Of a stretch of DNA of 64,000 bases, positions 49,862 to 58,136 are shown in pieces. How positions within the stretch are numbered: the first letter of the stretch is position 1; the number at the start of each line of letters is the position of its first letter. The notes below the pieces were generated by a model. The model was not told the DNA's origin. It made no database searches and saw nothing but the letters and a program-made list of their open reading frames with translations. This DNA is from Streptomyces broussonetiae (GTDB taxonomy: Bacteria; Actinomycetota; Actinomycetes; Streptomycetales; Streptomycetaceae): NCBI RefSeq assembly GCF_009796285.1, contig NZ_CP047020.1, positions 8,928,001 to 8,992,000 on the forward strand, given 5' to 3'. The position numbers were made by a program, and so were the translations under genes.

Positions 49862-50026
49862 ATGGCACGCAGCACCGTGCGCCCCGTCGTCCGGCTGAAG
49901 TCCACGGCGGGCACCGGCGTCACCTACGTGACGCGGAAGAACCGCCTGAGCGATCCCGACCGACTGGTCCTGCGCAAGTACGACCCGGTCGCCGGCCGCC
50001 ACGTCACCTTCCGCGAGGAACGCTGA
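49862..50026 (+). CDS. rpmG: 50S ribosomal protein L33, cysteine-free form
   Basis: A 54-residue L33. Family parts are ARSTVRPVVRLKSTAGTG, VTYVTRKNRLSDPDRLVLRK and YDPVAGRHVTFREER. The two C-x-x-C zinc knuckles of ordinary L33 are absent: the positions read LKSTAGT and YDPVAGRH. This is the C-minus paralogue that replaces zinc-bearing L33 under zinc limitation in actinobacteria, normally under Zur control with C-minus L31, S14, S18 and L28 genes. Here only a decayed L31 lies adjacent. AAAGGAGAG about 6 bases before ATG 49862 is a strong ribosome binding site. Confidence 0.93.
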   Translation: MARSTVRPVVRLKSTAGTGVTYVTRKNRLSDPDRLVLRKYDPVAGRHVTFREER

Positions 50027-50089
50027 ACCACGCCGCCGCGCCCTCGGACGGACGGCCCGGGCCGACGTCGGCCGCGAGGGGTGGTCGCC

Positions 50090-50275
50090 GCGCGGCCGTG
50101 GCGGCGCTCGAAGCGCCCGACGCGGCCGGCGGTCTCCACGACCCGCGCCGTCCCGGTGGAGAACGGGTGACTGGCGCTTGCGGTCGAACGGGTCGGCGAG
50201 AACGCGTCGGCGGCCCGGTCGCCGAGGAAGGCCGGCCGGGACGCGGGGCGGATGACCGGCCTCGTGGAACGACCT
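50090..50275 (-). pseudogene. rpmE2: Ribosomal protein L31 type B relic
   Basis: On the minus strand, downstream of the YCII-family gene, one frame reads RPVIRPASRPAFLGDRAADA, TRSTAS, then ASHPFSTGTARVVETAGRVG and RFERRHGR. This follows the C-minus (type B) L31 of Streptomyces closely: a start with RPV-F-DRAA, LTRST, and SHPF-TGTARVVDTAGRVERFERRYGR. The central 15-20 residues are deleted, there is no start codon in place, and no stop at the expected end. It lies tail-to-tail with the C-minus L33 gene. Assigned by motif recall. Confidence 0.6.
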
Positions 50276-50336
50276 CCCGGCGGAAGGCGCCCGGCCCGGT
50301 ACCCGTCCTGCGCGGGGCCGGGCCGTCGGTGCGCGT

Positions 50337-50888
50337 TCACGTCCGGCGTCCGCCGAACTCCCACTCGTGCACCTCGATGTCGGCGTACCGGCCCGCGGTC
50401 AGGACGGCCCGTGCCGTGTCCGGGTCCGGCGCCCGGACCAGCGCCGCCGTGCCCAGCCAGGCCGTGCCGTCGTCCGACAGCAGCGGCCCGTACGCGATCA
50501 ACTCGTCCCGGCCGGCCGGCGGGGGAGGCCCGGCCGCGCGCTCCGCGCCGAGGCCGAGCACCAGAAACCTGTTCCCGCCGGTCCGGCCGCCGGGGAAGTC
50601 CCACATCGTGCGTCCCAGCAGATTGCGCCAACGGCGCAGCAGCACGTCCCGGTAGACACCGGCCTGGTAGCCGGGCTCGTCGAAGGCGAAGGCGCGGGCA
50701 GCGCCGGGATCCGGCAACTCGACGATATGCACGCTGCCGGTGGGTGTCTCGCCGTCGGTGGCGAAGGTCGGGCCGCGGGCGATCATCTCCTTCGCGAACC
50801 GGTCCATGTAGGACCAGTGCTCTTCGCGCAACTCCTCACGCAGTGGCAGCGAGCCCGGCCGGTCACGGTGGTAGCAGAAGAACTCCAT
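50337..50888 (-). CDS. YCII-family protein
   Basis: A 183-residue protein made of two YCII (dimeric alpha-beta barrel) halves. The first runs from MEFFCYHRDRPGSLPLREEL through MDRFAKEMIARGPTFATDGE to HIVELPDPGAARAFAFDEPG, and the second holds RFLVLGL, LIAYGPLLSDDGTAWLGTAA and LVRAPDPDTARAVLTAG. Tandem YCII proteins are common in Streptomyces; none has a firm function, though relatives include dehydrochlorinases. ATG 50888 has GGAAGGG ten bases upstream. Confidence 0.88.
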   Translation of the reverse strand: MEFFCYHRDRPGSLPLREELREEHWSYMDRFAKEMIARGPTFATDGETPTGSVHIVELPDPGAARAFAFDEPGYQAGVYRDVLLRRWRNLLGRTMWDFPGGRTGGNRFLVLGLGAERAAGPPPPAGRDELIAYGPLLSDDGTAWLGTAALVRAPDPDTARAVLTAGRYADIEVHEWEFGGRRT

Positions 50889-51155
50889 GACCGCAGACCC
50901 TTCCGCACCGCGGAGCGGGATCTCAACCGGGTTTGCACAGACCCGTTCCGGCGCCCGGTACGAGGGCTCCGTGCAGAGCCGATGCCGTGCCGGGTCCGCC
51001 ACCACGTCGGGTGATTCTGGGTGATCTCTTACCCGCGCTTACCGGTGTCTTCACGGTCGCGGCCGATCCGCTGCGTACGGTTGCCGATGTGGGCGGTCGT
51101 CGGATACGGCGGTCTGTCACCAGGTGTGTTCGATCGGGTGTGGAGGAGCGGACGG

Positions 51156-52034
51156 ATGACTGCCGGTCGTCGCGCGGTGCTCGCTGTCATGGCGGGGGGC
51201 CTGCTCGCCGGATGCGCGGGCCGGCAGAAGGACGCCTCCGCCGCCACCGGGCCGTCGCAGACGGCCCCCGCCCCGCAGGCCTCCGGCGCCACCCCCTCGG
51301 CGACGACGGCCGCGAACCGGCAGATCGTCACCCGCGCTCAGGTCGTGGCCCGTTACGGGCACAGCGTGCCGCATTCCTGGGGCTTCGACGCGCCGGGAGT
51401 GGTCCACTCCCTGCCGGGCGCGAAGAAGGAGATCGCGCTGACCTTCGACGCGTGCGGTGGCCCGGGCGGCAGCGGTTACGACCGTGCGCTGATCGATTTC
51501 CTGCGCACACGGCACATCCCGGCGACGCTGTTCATCAACTCCCGCTGGATCGACGCCAACCCCGCTCAGTTCCACCAACTGGCCGCCGAGCCGCAGTTCG
51601 AGATCGCCAACCACGGCACCCGGCACCGTCCGCTGTCGGTCAGCGGCCGCTCCGCGTACGGCATCCCCGGCACCCGCAGCGCCGGCGAGGTGTACGACGA
51701 GATCGCCGGGAACCGCGCCGAGCTGACCCGGCTGCTGGGCGCCCCGCCCCGCTACTTCCGTTCCGGTACCGCCTACTGCGACGACGTCGCGGCACAGATC
51801 GTCCGCGACCTCGGGGAGCGTTTCGTCAGCTTCTCCGTCAACGGTGACGGCGGTGCGACCTTCACCCACGAGCAGGTCCACGAGACCGTCGCTGCGGCTC
51901 CGGGCGGTTCCATCGTGCTGTGCCACATGAACCACCCCGAGGGCGGCACCGCCAAGGGCATCGCGAGCGCCGTCCCGCACCTGCTGGCCACCGGCCACCG
52001 CTTCGTCCGCCTCTCGGACTCCCTGCACGCATGA
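51156..52034 (+). CDS. Polysaccharide deacetylase lipoprotein (NodB domain)
   Basis: A 292-residue exported protein with a lipobox (AVMAGGLLAGCAG; Cys at about residue 21), an Ala/Thr/Pro-rich linker, and a NodB domain: IALTFDACGGPGGSGYD (first catalytic Asp), FEIANHGTRHRPLSVSG (two His metal ligands), YFRSGTAYCDDVAA and IVLCHMNHPEGG. The TFDACGG variant is typical of actinobacterial peptidoglycan or chitin deacetylase-like lipoproteins. GGAGGAG upstream fixes ATG 51156. It is a single-gene unit with no cell wall genes beside it. Confidence 0.92.
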   Translation: MTAGRRAVLAVMAGGLLAGCAGRQKDASAATGPSQTAPAPQASGATPSATTAANRQIVTRAQVVARYGHSVPHSWGFDAPGVVHSLPGAKKEIALTFDACGGPGGSGYDRALIDFLRTRHIPATLFINSRWIDANPAQFHQLAAEPQFEIANHGTRHRPLSVSGRSAYGIPGTRSAGEVYDEIAGNRAELTRLLGAPPRYFRSGTAYCDDVAAQIVRDLGERFVSFSVNGDGGATFTHEQVHETVAAAPGGSIVLCHMNHPEGGTAKGIASAVPHLLATGHRFVRLSDSLHA

Positions 52035-52133
52035 CCCGGGGAGCGTGAACCCCGACCTGCGTCCCACCACTCGTCACCGCGCCCGTGCGGGAGAACAATG
52101 TGTCCCAGAGGCGGTCCGGGTGCGGGAGGCGTC

Positions 52134-53585
52134 ATGAGCACATCAGTAGAGCCCAGGGTGTCCGGTCTTGAGGTCCGGTCCATCGACTACGTCCCGCTGG
52201 ACGAGCGGCACGGCAAACTCTGGCATCTGGGCCCCTTGTGGTTCATGTCCAACGCCCAGATCGCCACTCTGGCCGTGGGGCTCATCAGCATCACCTCGGG
52301 CGGCAACCTGATCTGGTCGCTGCTGGCCATCGTCGTCGGCACCGCCGTCGGCACGTTCTTCATGGCCTTCCACTCGGCGCAGGGCCCGCAGCTGGGCCTG
52401 CCGCAGATGATCCAGTCACGCCCCCAGTTCGGCTACGTCGGCGCCCTGCTGGTGTGGCTCTTCGCCTATGTGCAGTACGCCGGGTTCAACGTCTTCAACA
52501 GCATCCTCGCCGCCGACTCCCTGCACACCACCCTGCACGGCAGCGTGAAGCTGTGGGTCGTCGTGGTCACCGTGGTCGCGCTCGTCATCGCGTTGGTGGG
52601 CTACGACATCATCCACAAGGCCGAGCGGATCCTCACGTACGCCTTCCTGGTGATCTTCGGGATCTTCACCGTCGGCATCCTCGTCACCCTGCACTACCCG
52701 GCGGGCTCCTTCGACCTCGGCGCCTTCAAGTGGACGCCGTTCCTGGCCCAGTTCGGCGTGGTCGCCGGTTACCAGATCAGCTGGGCCATCTACGTATCCG
52801 ACTACTCGCGCTACCTCCCGCCCGACGTCACGGTCCGCAAGACCTTCTACTGGACGTACTTCGGTTCCGCGCTCGGCGGCATCTGGCTGATGGTGCTCGG
52901 CACCCTGCTGGCGGCCTGGGCGGGCAAGGACTTCGACACGATCAAGTCGATCAACGCGGCGGGCGACAAGGTGTTCAACGGCTTCGGCGCGATCGTACTG
53001 CTCTTCGCCGCCCTGGGCCTGGTGTCCGTCACCGCCCTGAACATGTACGGCGGCTCGCTCACCCTCATCAGCGGTATCGACTCGTTCAGACGGGTACGTC
53101 CGACACTGGGCGTACGGCTGCTGACCATCGGCCTGACCGCGGCCCTCTCCCTGGTCGGTGCGCTGGCCGCGACCGCCAACTTCCTGCAGAACTTCAACAA
53201 CTTCCTGCTGCTCGTGCTGTACCTCTTCATCCCGTGGACCGCGGTCAACCTCATGGACTACTACATCGTGCGCCGTGGCCACTACGCCATCGCCGAGATC
53301 TTCAACCCCCGCGGGATCTACGGTCGTTGGGGCTGGCACGGCATCATCGCGTACCTCGTCGGCTTCGCCGCCATGATCCCCTTCTTCTCCGTCGGCACCC
53401 TGTACGTCGGCCCCGCCGCCAAGGTCCTCGGAGGCGCCGACATCTCCCTGTTCATCGGGCTGCCGGTCTCCGCGCTGCTGTACTGGTGGCTGACCCGCTC
53501 GATCGACGTGGCGGCCGAGACCCGCCTGGCCCAGGCGGAGGCGGTGGCGCTGGAACAGGCGGCACACGAACACCGCGAGCCCTGA
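52134..53585 (+). CDS. Purine-cytosine permease family (NCS1) transporter
   Basis: A 483-residue membrane transporter with 12 predicted segments. The family signature is in the first and third segments: LWHLGPLWFMSNAQIATLAV and AFHSAQGPQLGLPQMIQSRP, followed by QFGYVGALLVWLFAY. SWAIYVSDYSRYLPPDV and VNLMDYYIVRRGHYAIAEIF are also characteristic. It takes up a nucleobase such as cytosine, or a related compound such as allantoin, driven by a cation. GGGAGG six bases before ATG 52134 fixes the start. No deaminase gene lies nearby to indicate the substrate. Confidence 0.93.
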   Translation: MSTSVEPRVSGLEVRSIDYVPLDERHGKLWHLGPLWFMSNAQIATLAVGLISITSGGNLIWSLLAIVVGTAVGTFFMAFHSAQGPQLGLPQMIQSRPQFGYVGALLVWLFAYVQYAGFNVFNSILAADSLHTTLHGSVKLWVVVVTVVALVIALVGYDIIHKAERILTYAFLVIFGIFTVGILVTLHYPAGSFDLGAFKWTPFLAQFGVVAGYQISWAIYVSDYSRYLPPDVTVRKTFYWTYFGSALGGIWLMVLGTLLAAWAGKDFDTIKSINAAGDKVFNGFGAIVLLFAALGLVSVTALNMYGGSLTLISGIDSFRRVRPTLGVRLLTIGLTAALSLVGALAATANFLQNFNNFLLLVLYLFIPWTAVNLMDYYIVRRGHYAIAEIFNPRGIYGRWGWHGIIAYLVGFAAMIPFFSVGTLYVGPAAKVLGGADISLFIGLPVSALLYWWLTRSIDVAAETRLAQAEAVALEQAAHEHREP

Positions 53586-53605
53586 ACCACGGGTGCGCGT
53601 CGTGA

Positions 53606-53631
53606 CGTGCCGGGCGCTGGTGGCCGGCACG
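53606..53631 (+). terminator. Hairpin after the permease gene
   Basis: CGTGCCGG (53606-53613) and CCGGCACG (53624-53631) with a 10-base loop, 20 bases past the stop. Confidence 0.5.
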
Positions 53632-53719
53632 GGGGCGGGCTGCGGACCCTGCACCGGGCGTCAAGGTCCGGGAGCGTCGGCCGTGCCTCCTCCCGCGCTC
53701 GTCGTCGCGAGCGCGGCCG

Positions 53720-53758
53720 GCCGTATTACTGGGCAGGAACATGGCTAACTAATACGGC
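53720..53758. promoter_or_regulatory. GCCGTATTA-N21-TAATACGGC dyad upstream of the SatP-like gene
   Basis: Perfect 9-bp arms at 53720-53728 and 53750-53758 in a clear AT-rich island (53723-53785) inside the 309-base gap before the transporter gene. This is a good operator candidate for that gene; no dedicated regulator is adjacent. Confidence 0.65.
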
Positions 53759-53894
53759 AAACGGGTACTTTCTGTAACGGTAGACGCAGGCGGCACAGCA
53801 GTGCCGTCAGCCCGCCTCGGGGTTCCGACCAGCACGTTCGTGGGCTACCCAGGCGTCGACTGCTGGTCCGGCTCTGCTCGAAGGGATGCCGGTC

Positions 53895-54581
53895 ATGAAC
53901 GAGGACACTCGGAATCCTCCTCCGGAGCAGCCCGTGGCGGAGAACCCGCACCAGACGGCCTGGGGCGACCCGGCGCCGCTGGGCCTGGCCGCCTTCGCCT
54001 TCACCACCCTGCTGCTCTCGATCGCCAACACCAACCTGCTCAAGGAAACCGGCGCCATCGTCCCGGTCCTGGGAACCGCCGCGTTCTACGGTGGCCTCGC
54101 CCAGTTCGCCGCGGGTCTGTTCGAATTTCGGCGCGGCAACACGTTCGGTGCGACGGCATTCGTCTCGTACGCCGCCTTCTGGCTGTCCTACTGGTGGATC
54201 GTGCCGCGTCTGGCATTCGCCGGTGACGTGCACAATGCGCTCGGCCTGTACCTGCTCGGGTGGGGCATCTTCACCGCCTACATGGCCGTAGCCGCGCTGC
54301 GGGTCAGCCTCTCCGTACTGACGGTGTTCGTCCTGCTCGCCCTCACCTACGTCTTCCTGGCCGTCGGAGCGTTCCAGACCGGTGCCGAACCGCACGTCAT
54401 GACCCAGGTGGGCGGGTGGTTCGGTATCGCCACGGGGCTCGTCGCCTGGTACGCGTCGGCGGCGACCGTCATCAATGGGACATACGGCCGTACGGTCCTG
54501 CCCGTGGGCCCGCGTCATCCCGGCCCGGCCCGGGCTCGCGCGTCGAGCATCCCGCCGGAGGTGATCGACTCCAGGCCGTAG
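53895..54581 (+). CDS. Acetate uptake transporter family protein (GPR1/FUN34/SatP)
   Basis: A 228-residue membrane protein with six hydrophobic segments. The family motif appears as NPHQTAWGDPAPLGLAAFAF at residues 17-36 (the NPxPLGL-type signature, here DPAPLGL), followed by FYGGLAQFAAGLFEFRRGNT, which is strongly conserved in acetate/succinate channels. ATG 53895 was chosen because GAAGGG lies nine bases upstream; ATG 53886 would have no spacing. The C-terminal 25 residues are Arg/Pro-rich and outside the channel. Acetate uptake is likely but not proven for this member. Confidence 0.93.
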   Translation: MNEDTRNPPPEQPVAENPHQTAWGDPAPLGLAAFAFTTLLLSIANTNLLKETGAIVPVLGTAAFYGGLAQFAAGLFEFRRGNTFGATAFVSYAAFWLSYWWIVPRLAFAGDVHNALGLYLLGWGIFTAYMAVAALRVSLSVLTVFVLLALTYVFLAVGAFQTGAEPHVMTQVGGWFGIATGLVAWYASAATVINGTYGRTVLPVGPRHPGPARARASSIPPEVIDSRP

Positions 54582-54640
54582 GACGAGGCGACGGGGGCGA
54601 CTGGGGCAACCGGGGCGGCCGTGGTGGCCATCGTGTCCGA

Positions 54641-54730
54641 GGCGGACCAGGCGGTTCAGGCGGTTCAGGCGGTCCAGGCGGTCCAGGTGGCCCAGGTGGC
54701 CCAGGTGGCCGAGGTGGGCGAGGCGGACCT
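54641..54730. repeat. Ten tandem 9-bp units
   Basis: Ninety bases made of GGCGGACCA, GGCGGTTCA (x2), GGCGGTCCA (x2), GGTGGCCCA (x2), GGTGGCCGA, GGTGGGCGA and GGCGGACCT. Neighbouring pairs are identical, which shows growth by local duplication. It lies in the gap between the SatP-like gene and the membrane protein gene and is probably not translated. Confidence 0.9.
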
Positions 54731-54812
54731 GTTGCGGGCCGCCTTGCCACGGCACACTCGCGTCGCTGCCTCGGTGCCCGCGGAGAGGCGATCACCCGCG
54801 ACAATTCTCGTC

Positions 54813-55550
54813 ATGAACGACGACATGGATGACGCCGAAAGCCGCCTGGCCAGGATCGAGCGCTTGCTGGAGAGCGGGGGGCGGGAGCTGGTCCCCGCCT
54901 GGCGCCGGGCGACCCGCGGCGAGCCGCGCTGGACGGTGACGGTCGTGATCCTCACGGCCGTCGCCCTGCAGCTCACCCTGCCGCATCGGCTCATCCTCTT
55001 GCACCCCGCCTGGGCCATGCCCGCGCTGGAGTTGTTCCTGCTGGCAGGCCTGGTCGCAGCCAACCCCCGCCGAGTGGAGCCCCACACCCGCCGGCTGCGC
55101 CTGCTCGGCCTGGTCCTGATCTGTGTCATCAGCCTGGCCAACGGCTGGTCCGCGGTCCGGCTGGTGGCGGACCTGGTGAACGGCACCGGGGGAGACCAGG
55201 CGGTATCGCTGCTGCTCACCGGCGGCGTCATCTGGGTCACGAACGTCATCGTGTTCGCTCTGTGGTACTGGGAGTGGGACCGGGGCGGCCCGATGGCCCG
55301 GGTCCAGGGACAAAAGGAGTTCGCCGACTTCCTGTTCGTCCAGATGCAGAGCCCGGAGATCGCTCCGCCGGAGTGGGAACCGGCTTTCCTGGACTACCTG
55401 TACCTGTCCTTCACCAACGCCACCGCCTTCAGCCCGACCGACGTCATGCCGCTGTCGCGCTGGTCGAAGATGCTGATGATGCTCCAGTCGTCGGTCTCCC
55501 TGGTGACCGTGGTCCTCGTGGTCGCCCGAGCCGTCAACATCCTGAAGTAG
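54813..55550 (+). CDS. Integral membrane protein of unknown function (DUF1345-like)
   Basis: A 245-residue protein with four or more membrane segments (VTVVILTAVALQLTLPHRLI, ALELFLLAGLVAANPRR, LRLLGLVLICVISLANGW, VSLLLTGGVIWVTNVIVFAL). The C-terminal part FLDYLYLSFTNATAFSPTDV followed by LMMLQSSVSLVTVVLVVARA resembles a two-helix ion-channel-like pore end and the DUF1345 pattern. It has a short acidic N-terminal helix (DDAESRLARIERLLESG). ATG 54813 follows CAATTC by eight bases, suggesting a leaderless start; the frame is open upstream only through the 9-bp repeats. Function unknown. Confidence 0.78.
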   Translation: MNDDMDDAESRLARIERLLESGGRELVPAWRRATRGEPRWTVTVVILTAVALQLTLPHRLILLHPAWAMPALELFLLAGLVAANPRRVEPHTRRLRLLGLVLICVISLANGWSAVRLVADLVNGTGGDQAVSLLLTGGVIWVTNVIVFALWYWEWDRGGPMARVQGQKEFADFLFVQMQSPEIAPPEWEPAFLDYLYLSFTNATAFSPTDVMPLSRWSKMLMMLQSSVSLVTVVLVVARAVNILK

Positions 55551-55688
55551 CGCGCTGGGAGGCTGGACGCCGTCCGTGCCCGGCACTCGTCGCGCAGTGG
55601 CCGTACGGTGCGCACCGGGCGGCCAGGCGCTCGCCGCCACGCCGGAGTCGCCGCGGTAGCTGTCAAGTCAAATGAAACGAATGTGCGG

Positions 55689-56762
55689 CTATGAACTGTG
55701 TTGCTGTGGTTCGCGTCGTCGGGCGGGGTCGTTGATCCACGCCTGTTGGGGAATCTTCGGCGGCACCGGCCGGCTGTTGAAGCGTTCGGGGTGCTGCTCG
55801 TAGGCGGTGATGAGGGTGGCCGCCCGTTGCTCGCGGACGAGTTCGGCGGTGCCGAAGTGGACACTGGCGGGGGTGTGGTAGCCGATCCCGGAATGCCGGT
55901 GGACGTGGTTGTAGTGCGAGATGAACGCCTCCATCCACTCCCGTGCGTGGGTGAGGGAATCGAAGCGTTCTGGGTAGTCGGGCTGGTATTTCGTGGTGCG
56001 GAACTGGCTCTCGCTGAACGGGTTGTCGTTGCTGACTCTGGGCCTGGAGTGGCTGCGGGTCACGCCGAGATCGAGGAGCATCTGGGAGACTTGCTTGCTG
56101 GTCATCGAGGTGCCGCGGTCGGCGTGCACGGTGTGCGGCACGATGCCGTTGCGGTCGATCGCCTCACGGATCAACTCCTCGGCACGGGCGGCGGATTCGG
56201 CCGCCTCGACGGTGTGGCCGACAACGTAGCGGGAGTAGATGTCCAGGATCACGTACCCGTGAAACCAGACGCCCTTCGCCGGACCCGCCAGATGCGTGAT
56301 GTCCCAACTCCACACCTCGGATGGGCCGTCGGCCACGAGCTCGGGGACCGTGCGGGGCGGGTGGGTGGCCTGACGGCGGCGTTCACCGTCTTGCCCGGCC
56401 TCCTTCAGGATCCGGTACATGGTGCGCTCGGAACAGTGGTAGCGGCCCTCGTCCAGCTCACGTGCGTAGATCTGCGCGGGCGGCAGGTCCACGTATTCGG
56501 GCCGGTTCATCAACGCCAGCACGGCCTGCCGCTCGGCCGGTGTCAGGGCGTTGACCGGCGCGGGACGTGGGGCTCTGGGCCTGGCCGGGAGGGGGTTCAG
56601 CCGCCGGTGGTGGGTGGCTCGGGAACGGCCGGTCAGGCGGCACGCGGCCACGATGCCCACGTGCGGGGCCAGGCGATCGACGGCCTCGTGGAGAAGCGGC
56701 TCCAGGGCGTCCTTCAGTCCGCGCTCTTGGAGAGTGCTTCCAAGAGCGCGTGTGTTTTTCCC
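55689..56762 (-). CDS. IS3-family transposase OrfB part of OrfAB fusion (rve integrase core)
   Basis: About 357 codons from the frameshift site to the stop at 55689. It has the HTH_21 region (CSERTMYRILKEAGQDGERR) and the DDE integrase core: first Asp in EVWSWDITHLAGPAKGVWFH, second in VHADRGTSMTSKQVSQMLLD, and Glu in RVSNDNPFSESQFRTTKYQP, followed by HYNHVHRHSGIGYHTPASVH. All three catalytic residues are present, so the element may be active. Translation is expected from the OrfA start by -1 frameshifting rather than from an own start. Confidence 0.88.
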   Translation of the reverse strand, partial: GKNTRALGSTLQERGLKDALEPLLHEAVDRLAPHVGIVAACRLTGRSRATHHRRLNPLPARPRAPRPAPVNALTPAERQAVLALMNRPEYVDLPPAQIYARELDEGRYHCSERTMYRILKEAGQDGERRRQATHPPRTVPELVADGPSEVWSWDITHLAGPAKGVWFHGYVILDIYSRYVVGHTVEAAESAARAEELIREAIDRNGIVPHTVHADRGTSMTSKQVSQMLLDLGVTRSHSRPRVSNDNPFSESQFRTTKYQPDYPERFDSLTHAREWMEAFISHYNHVHRHSGIGYHTPASVHFGTAELVREQRAATLITAYEQHPERFNSRPVPPKIPQQAWINDPARRREPQQHSS

Positions 56763-57097
56763 AGCACCTCCAGTGCGGCGTCCCGCTTCGCGACCTCCTT
56801 CTCCAGCCGCTCCACCTGCCGCCGAAGCTTGTCGTTCTCCGCCTCGGCGGGGTGCTTCTTCGGCCGTGCGGGGCTGGTGCGGTGGTCGGTCAGCCTCTCC
56901 AGCGCGCCGGCGTCCCTGGCCTGGCGCCACTCGATGATGTGGGAGTGGTACAGCCGCTCCCGGCGCAGGACCGCGCCTTTGTCCCCGGTGGGGGCCGCGT
57001 CGTATTCGGCGACGATGCGCAGCTTGTACTCGGGGGTGAAACGGCGGCGCTTCGGCTTTGGCGCGGGATCTTGCCCGGAGGGCTTGGTGCTGGTCAT
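56714..57097 (-). CDS. IS3-family transposase OrfA
   Basis: A 127-residue OrfA with the N-terminal HTH (RRRFTPEYKLRIVAEYDAAP, GAVLRRERLYHSHIIEWRQA) and a C-terminal leucine-zipper coiled coil (AENDKLRRQVERLEKEVAKR). It binds the element ends. ATG 57097 has AGGAG ten bases upstream; GTG 57127 is an alternative. A G-GGA-AAA slippery heptamer at 56762-56756 near its 3' end lets ribosomes move back one base into the OrfB frame, giving the OrfAB transposase. OrfA ends at 56714. Confidence 0.88.
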   Translation of the reverse strand: MTSTKPSGQDPAPKPKRRRFTPEYKLRIVAEYDAAPTGDKGAVLRRERLYHSHIIEWRQARDAGALERLTDHRTSPARPKKHPAEAENDKLRRQVERLEKEVAKRDAALEVLGKTHALLEALSKSAD

Positions 57098-57155
57098 GCG
57101 GGAGGTGCTCCTGTCGTACCCGCCCACAATATCTGATCATTTCGGGGCGTCTCAC

Positions 57156-57602
57156 CCGACGATGTCAGAGACGGCCGCGCCGGAAGTCCGAGGGGTACAC
57201 CCGTGACAGCGCGAGCGCGCCCGAGCCGTCGTGGCGGCCGGCAGGTCCGTGGGAGTCAGCGGTGCAGGCCGCCTCGGCGAGGGGGTGCGCACCGGCCCGG
57301 TCACCCCTTGACCGCGGCCATGACCAGTGCCCGGAGTGGTGCCGCCGTGCGGTCCAGCGGCTGGGTACTGGGCCGCATTCCGACCGGCAGCTTGCCCATG
57401 CGTGATGACCTCGGTGGCCTCCACGCCGTGGACCTCTGCTCGGGAAGTGCGGGCCAGGGCGGCCTCGGGGCAGTCGGTGCGGCCGCAGTGTGCTCGCACG
57501 CGTGGATCCCTTCTGCGGGCAGCCGGGCGGCGGACCGGACGGCCGGCATCCCCGAGCGGGTCGGGCTTTGCCTCCGATCTCGGGGATCGCCGCACCCGTC
57601 GC
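57156..57602. other. Intergenic region beside the IS element, no gene seen
   Basis: About 450 bases with no family signal. Minus-strand frames such as MGKLPVGMRPSTQPLDRTAA end in stops but have no recognisable relatives; they may be the worn target of the IS insertion. Confidence 0.4.
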
Positions 57603-58136
57603 TCATGTGACCTGTGCGGCGATGGCCCGTGCGCACTCCATCGACTCGGTATGGGTGGTGTCCACCTCGAGGTCGTAGGTGACCCCGTGGTGGACGAGTT
57701 CCGCCTGGCCGGCGGCCATTCCGATGGTCCGGTCGCCCCGGGCGACCTCCCGGCCGGCGGCGATCGCGCCGTCGCACCGGACGCCGACCCACAGCACCGG
57801 CAGGTCGCCCAGCGCCTTCTGCCATCGCTGCTGCGAGTACGTTCCGCCGAGGAAGACCTCGTCCACGATCACCCGCGCGCCCGCGCGGGCCATCGCGGCG
57901 ACTCCCTCGATCCAGGCCGCTTCCAGCGTCCGGAACTGCGGCCCGACGGTCACCTCGCCGTCCGGCGCGAACTCGATTCCGGCAACCGACGCCCGCAGGG
58001 ACACGGGCATCGCCTCGACCAGCGTGTCCGTCCCGAGCGCCAGCCACGGATCCGGCAGGAGCGCCTGCAGGCACCGGACGATCCCGGACTTGCCCGAGCT
58101 GGAACCACCGTTGAGCACGATCACCTGCGTCGTCAC
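57603..58136 (-). CDS. Chloramphenicol 3-O-phosphotransferase-like kinase
   Basis: A 177-residue P-loop kinase very like the S. venezuelae chloramphenicol phosphotransferase, which inactivates the drug by phosphorylating its 3-hydroxyl. Walker A is GGSSSGKS (residues 10-17), Asp37 (in LGTDTLVEAM) matches the catalytic Asp of that enzyme, and ARAGARVIVDEVFLGGTYSQ, LWVGVRCDGAIAAGREVARG and YDLEVDTTHTESMECARAIA follow the same order. GTG 58136 overlaps the stop of the upstream kinase relic by four bases (GTGA). No chloramphenicol genes are in the window, so it may provide resistance or act on another phenylpropanoid-like substrate. Confidence 0.88.
   Translation of the reverse strand: MTTQVIVLNGGSSSGKSGIVRCLQALLPDPWLALGTDTLVEAMPVSLRASVAGIEFAPDGEVTVGPQFRTLEAAWIEGVAAMARAGARVIVDEVFLGGTYSQQRWQKALGDLPVLWVGVRCDGAIAAGREVARGDRTIGMAAGQAELVHHGVTYDLEVDTTHTESMECARAIAAQVT

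Larger units (their letters stand above)
55660..57155 (-). mobile_element. IS3-family insertion sequence
   Basis: A compact element of about 1.5 kb with the two overlapping transposase frames of the IS3 family on the minus strand. The right end reads inward as TGAGACGCCCCGAAATGATC (from 57152). The left end, from about 55660, begins TGTCAAGTCAAATGA. The ends share TG at the tip and an AAATGA block but are otherwise poor matches, and no obvious target duplication flanks them, so exact boundaries are uncertain. Confidence 0.8.
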
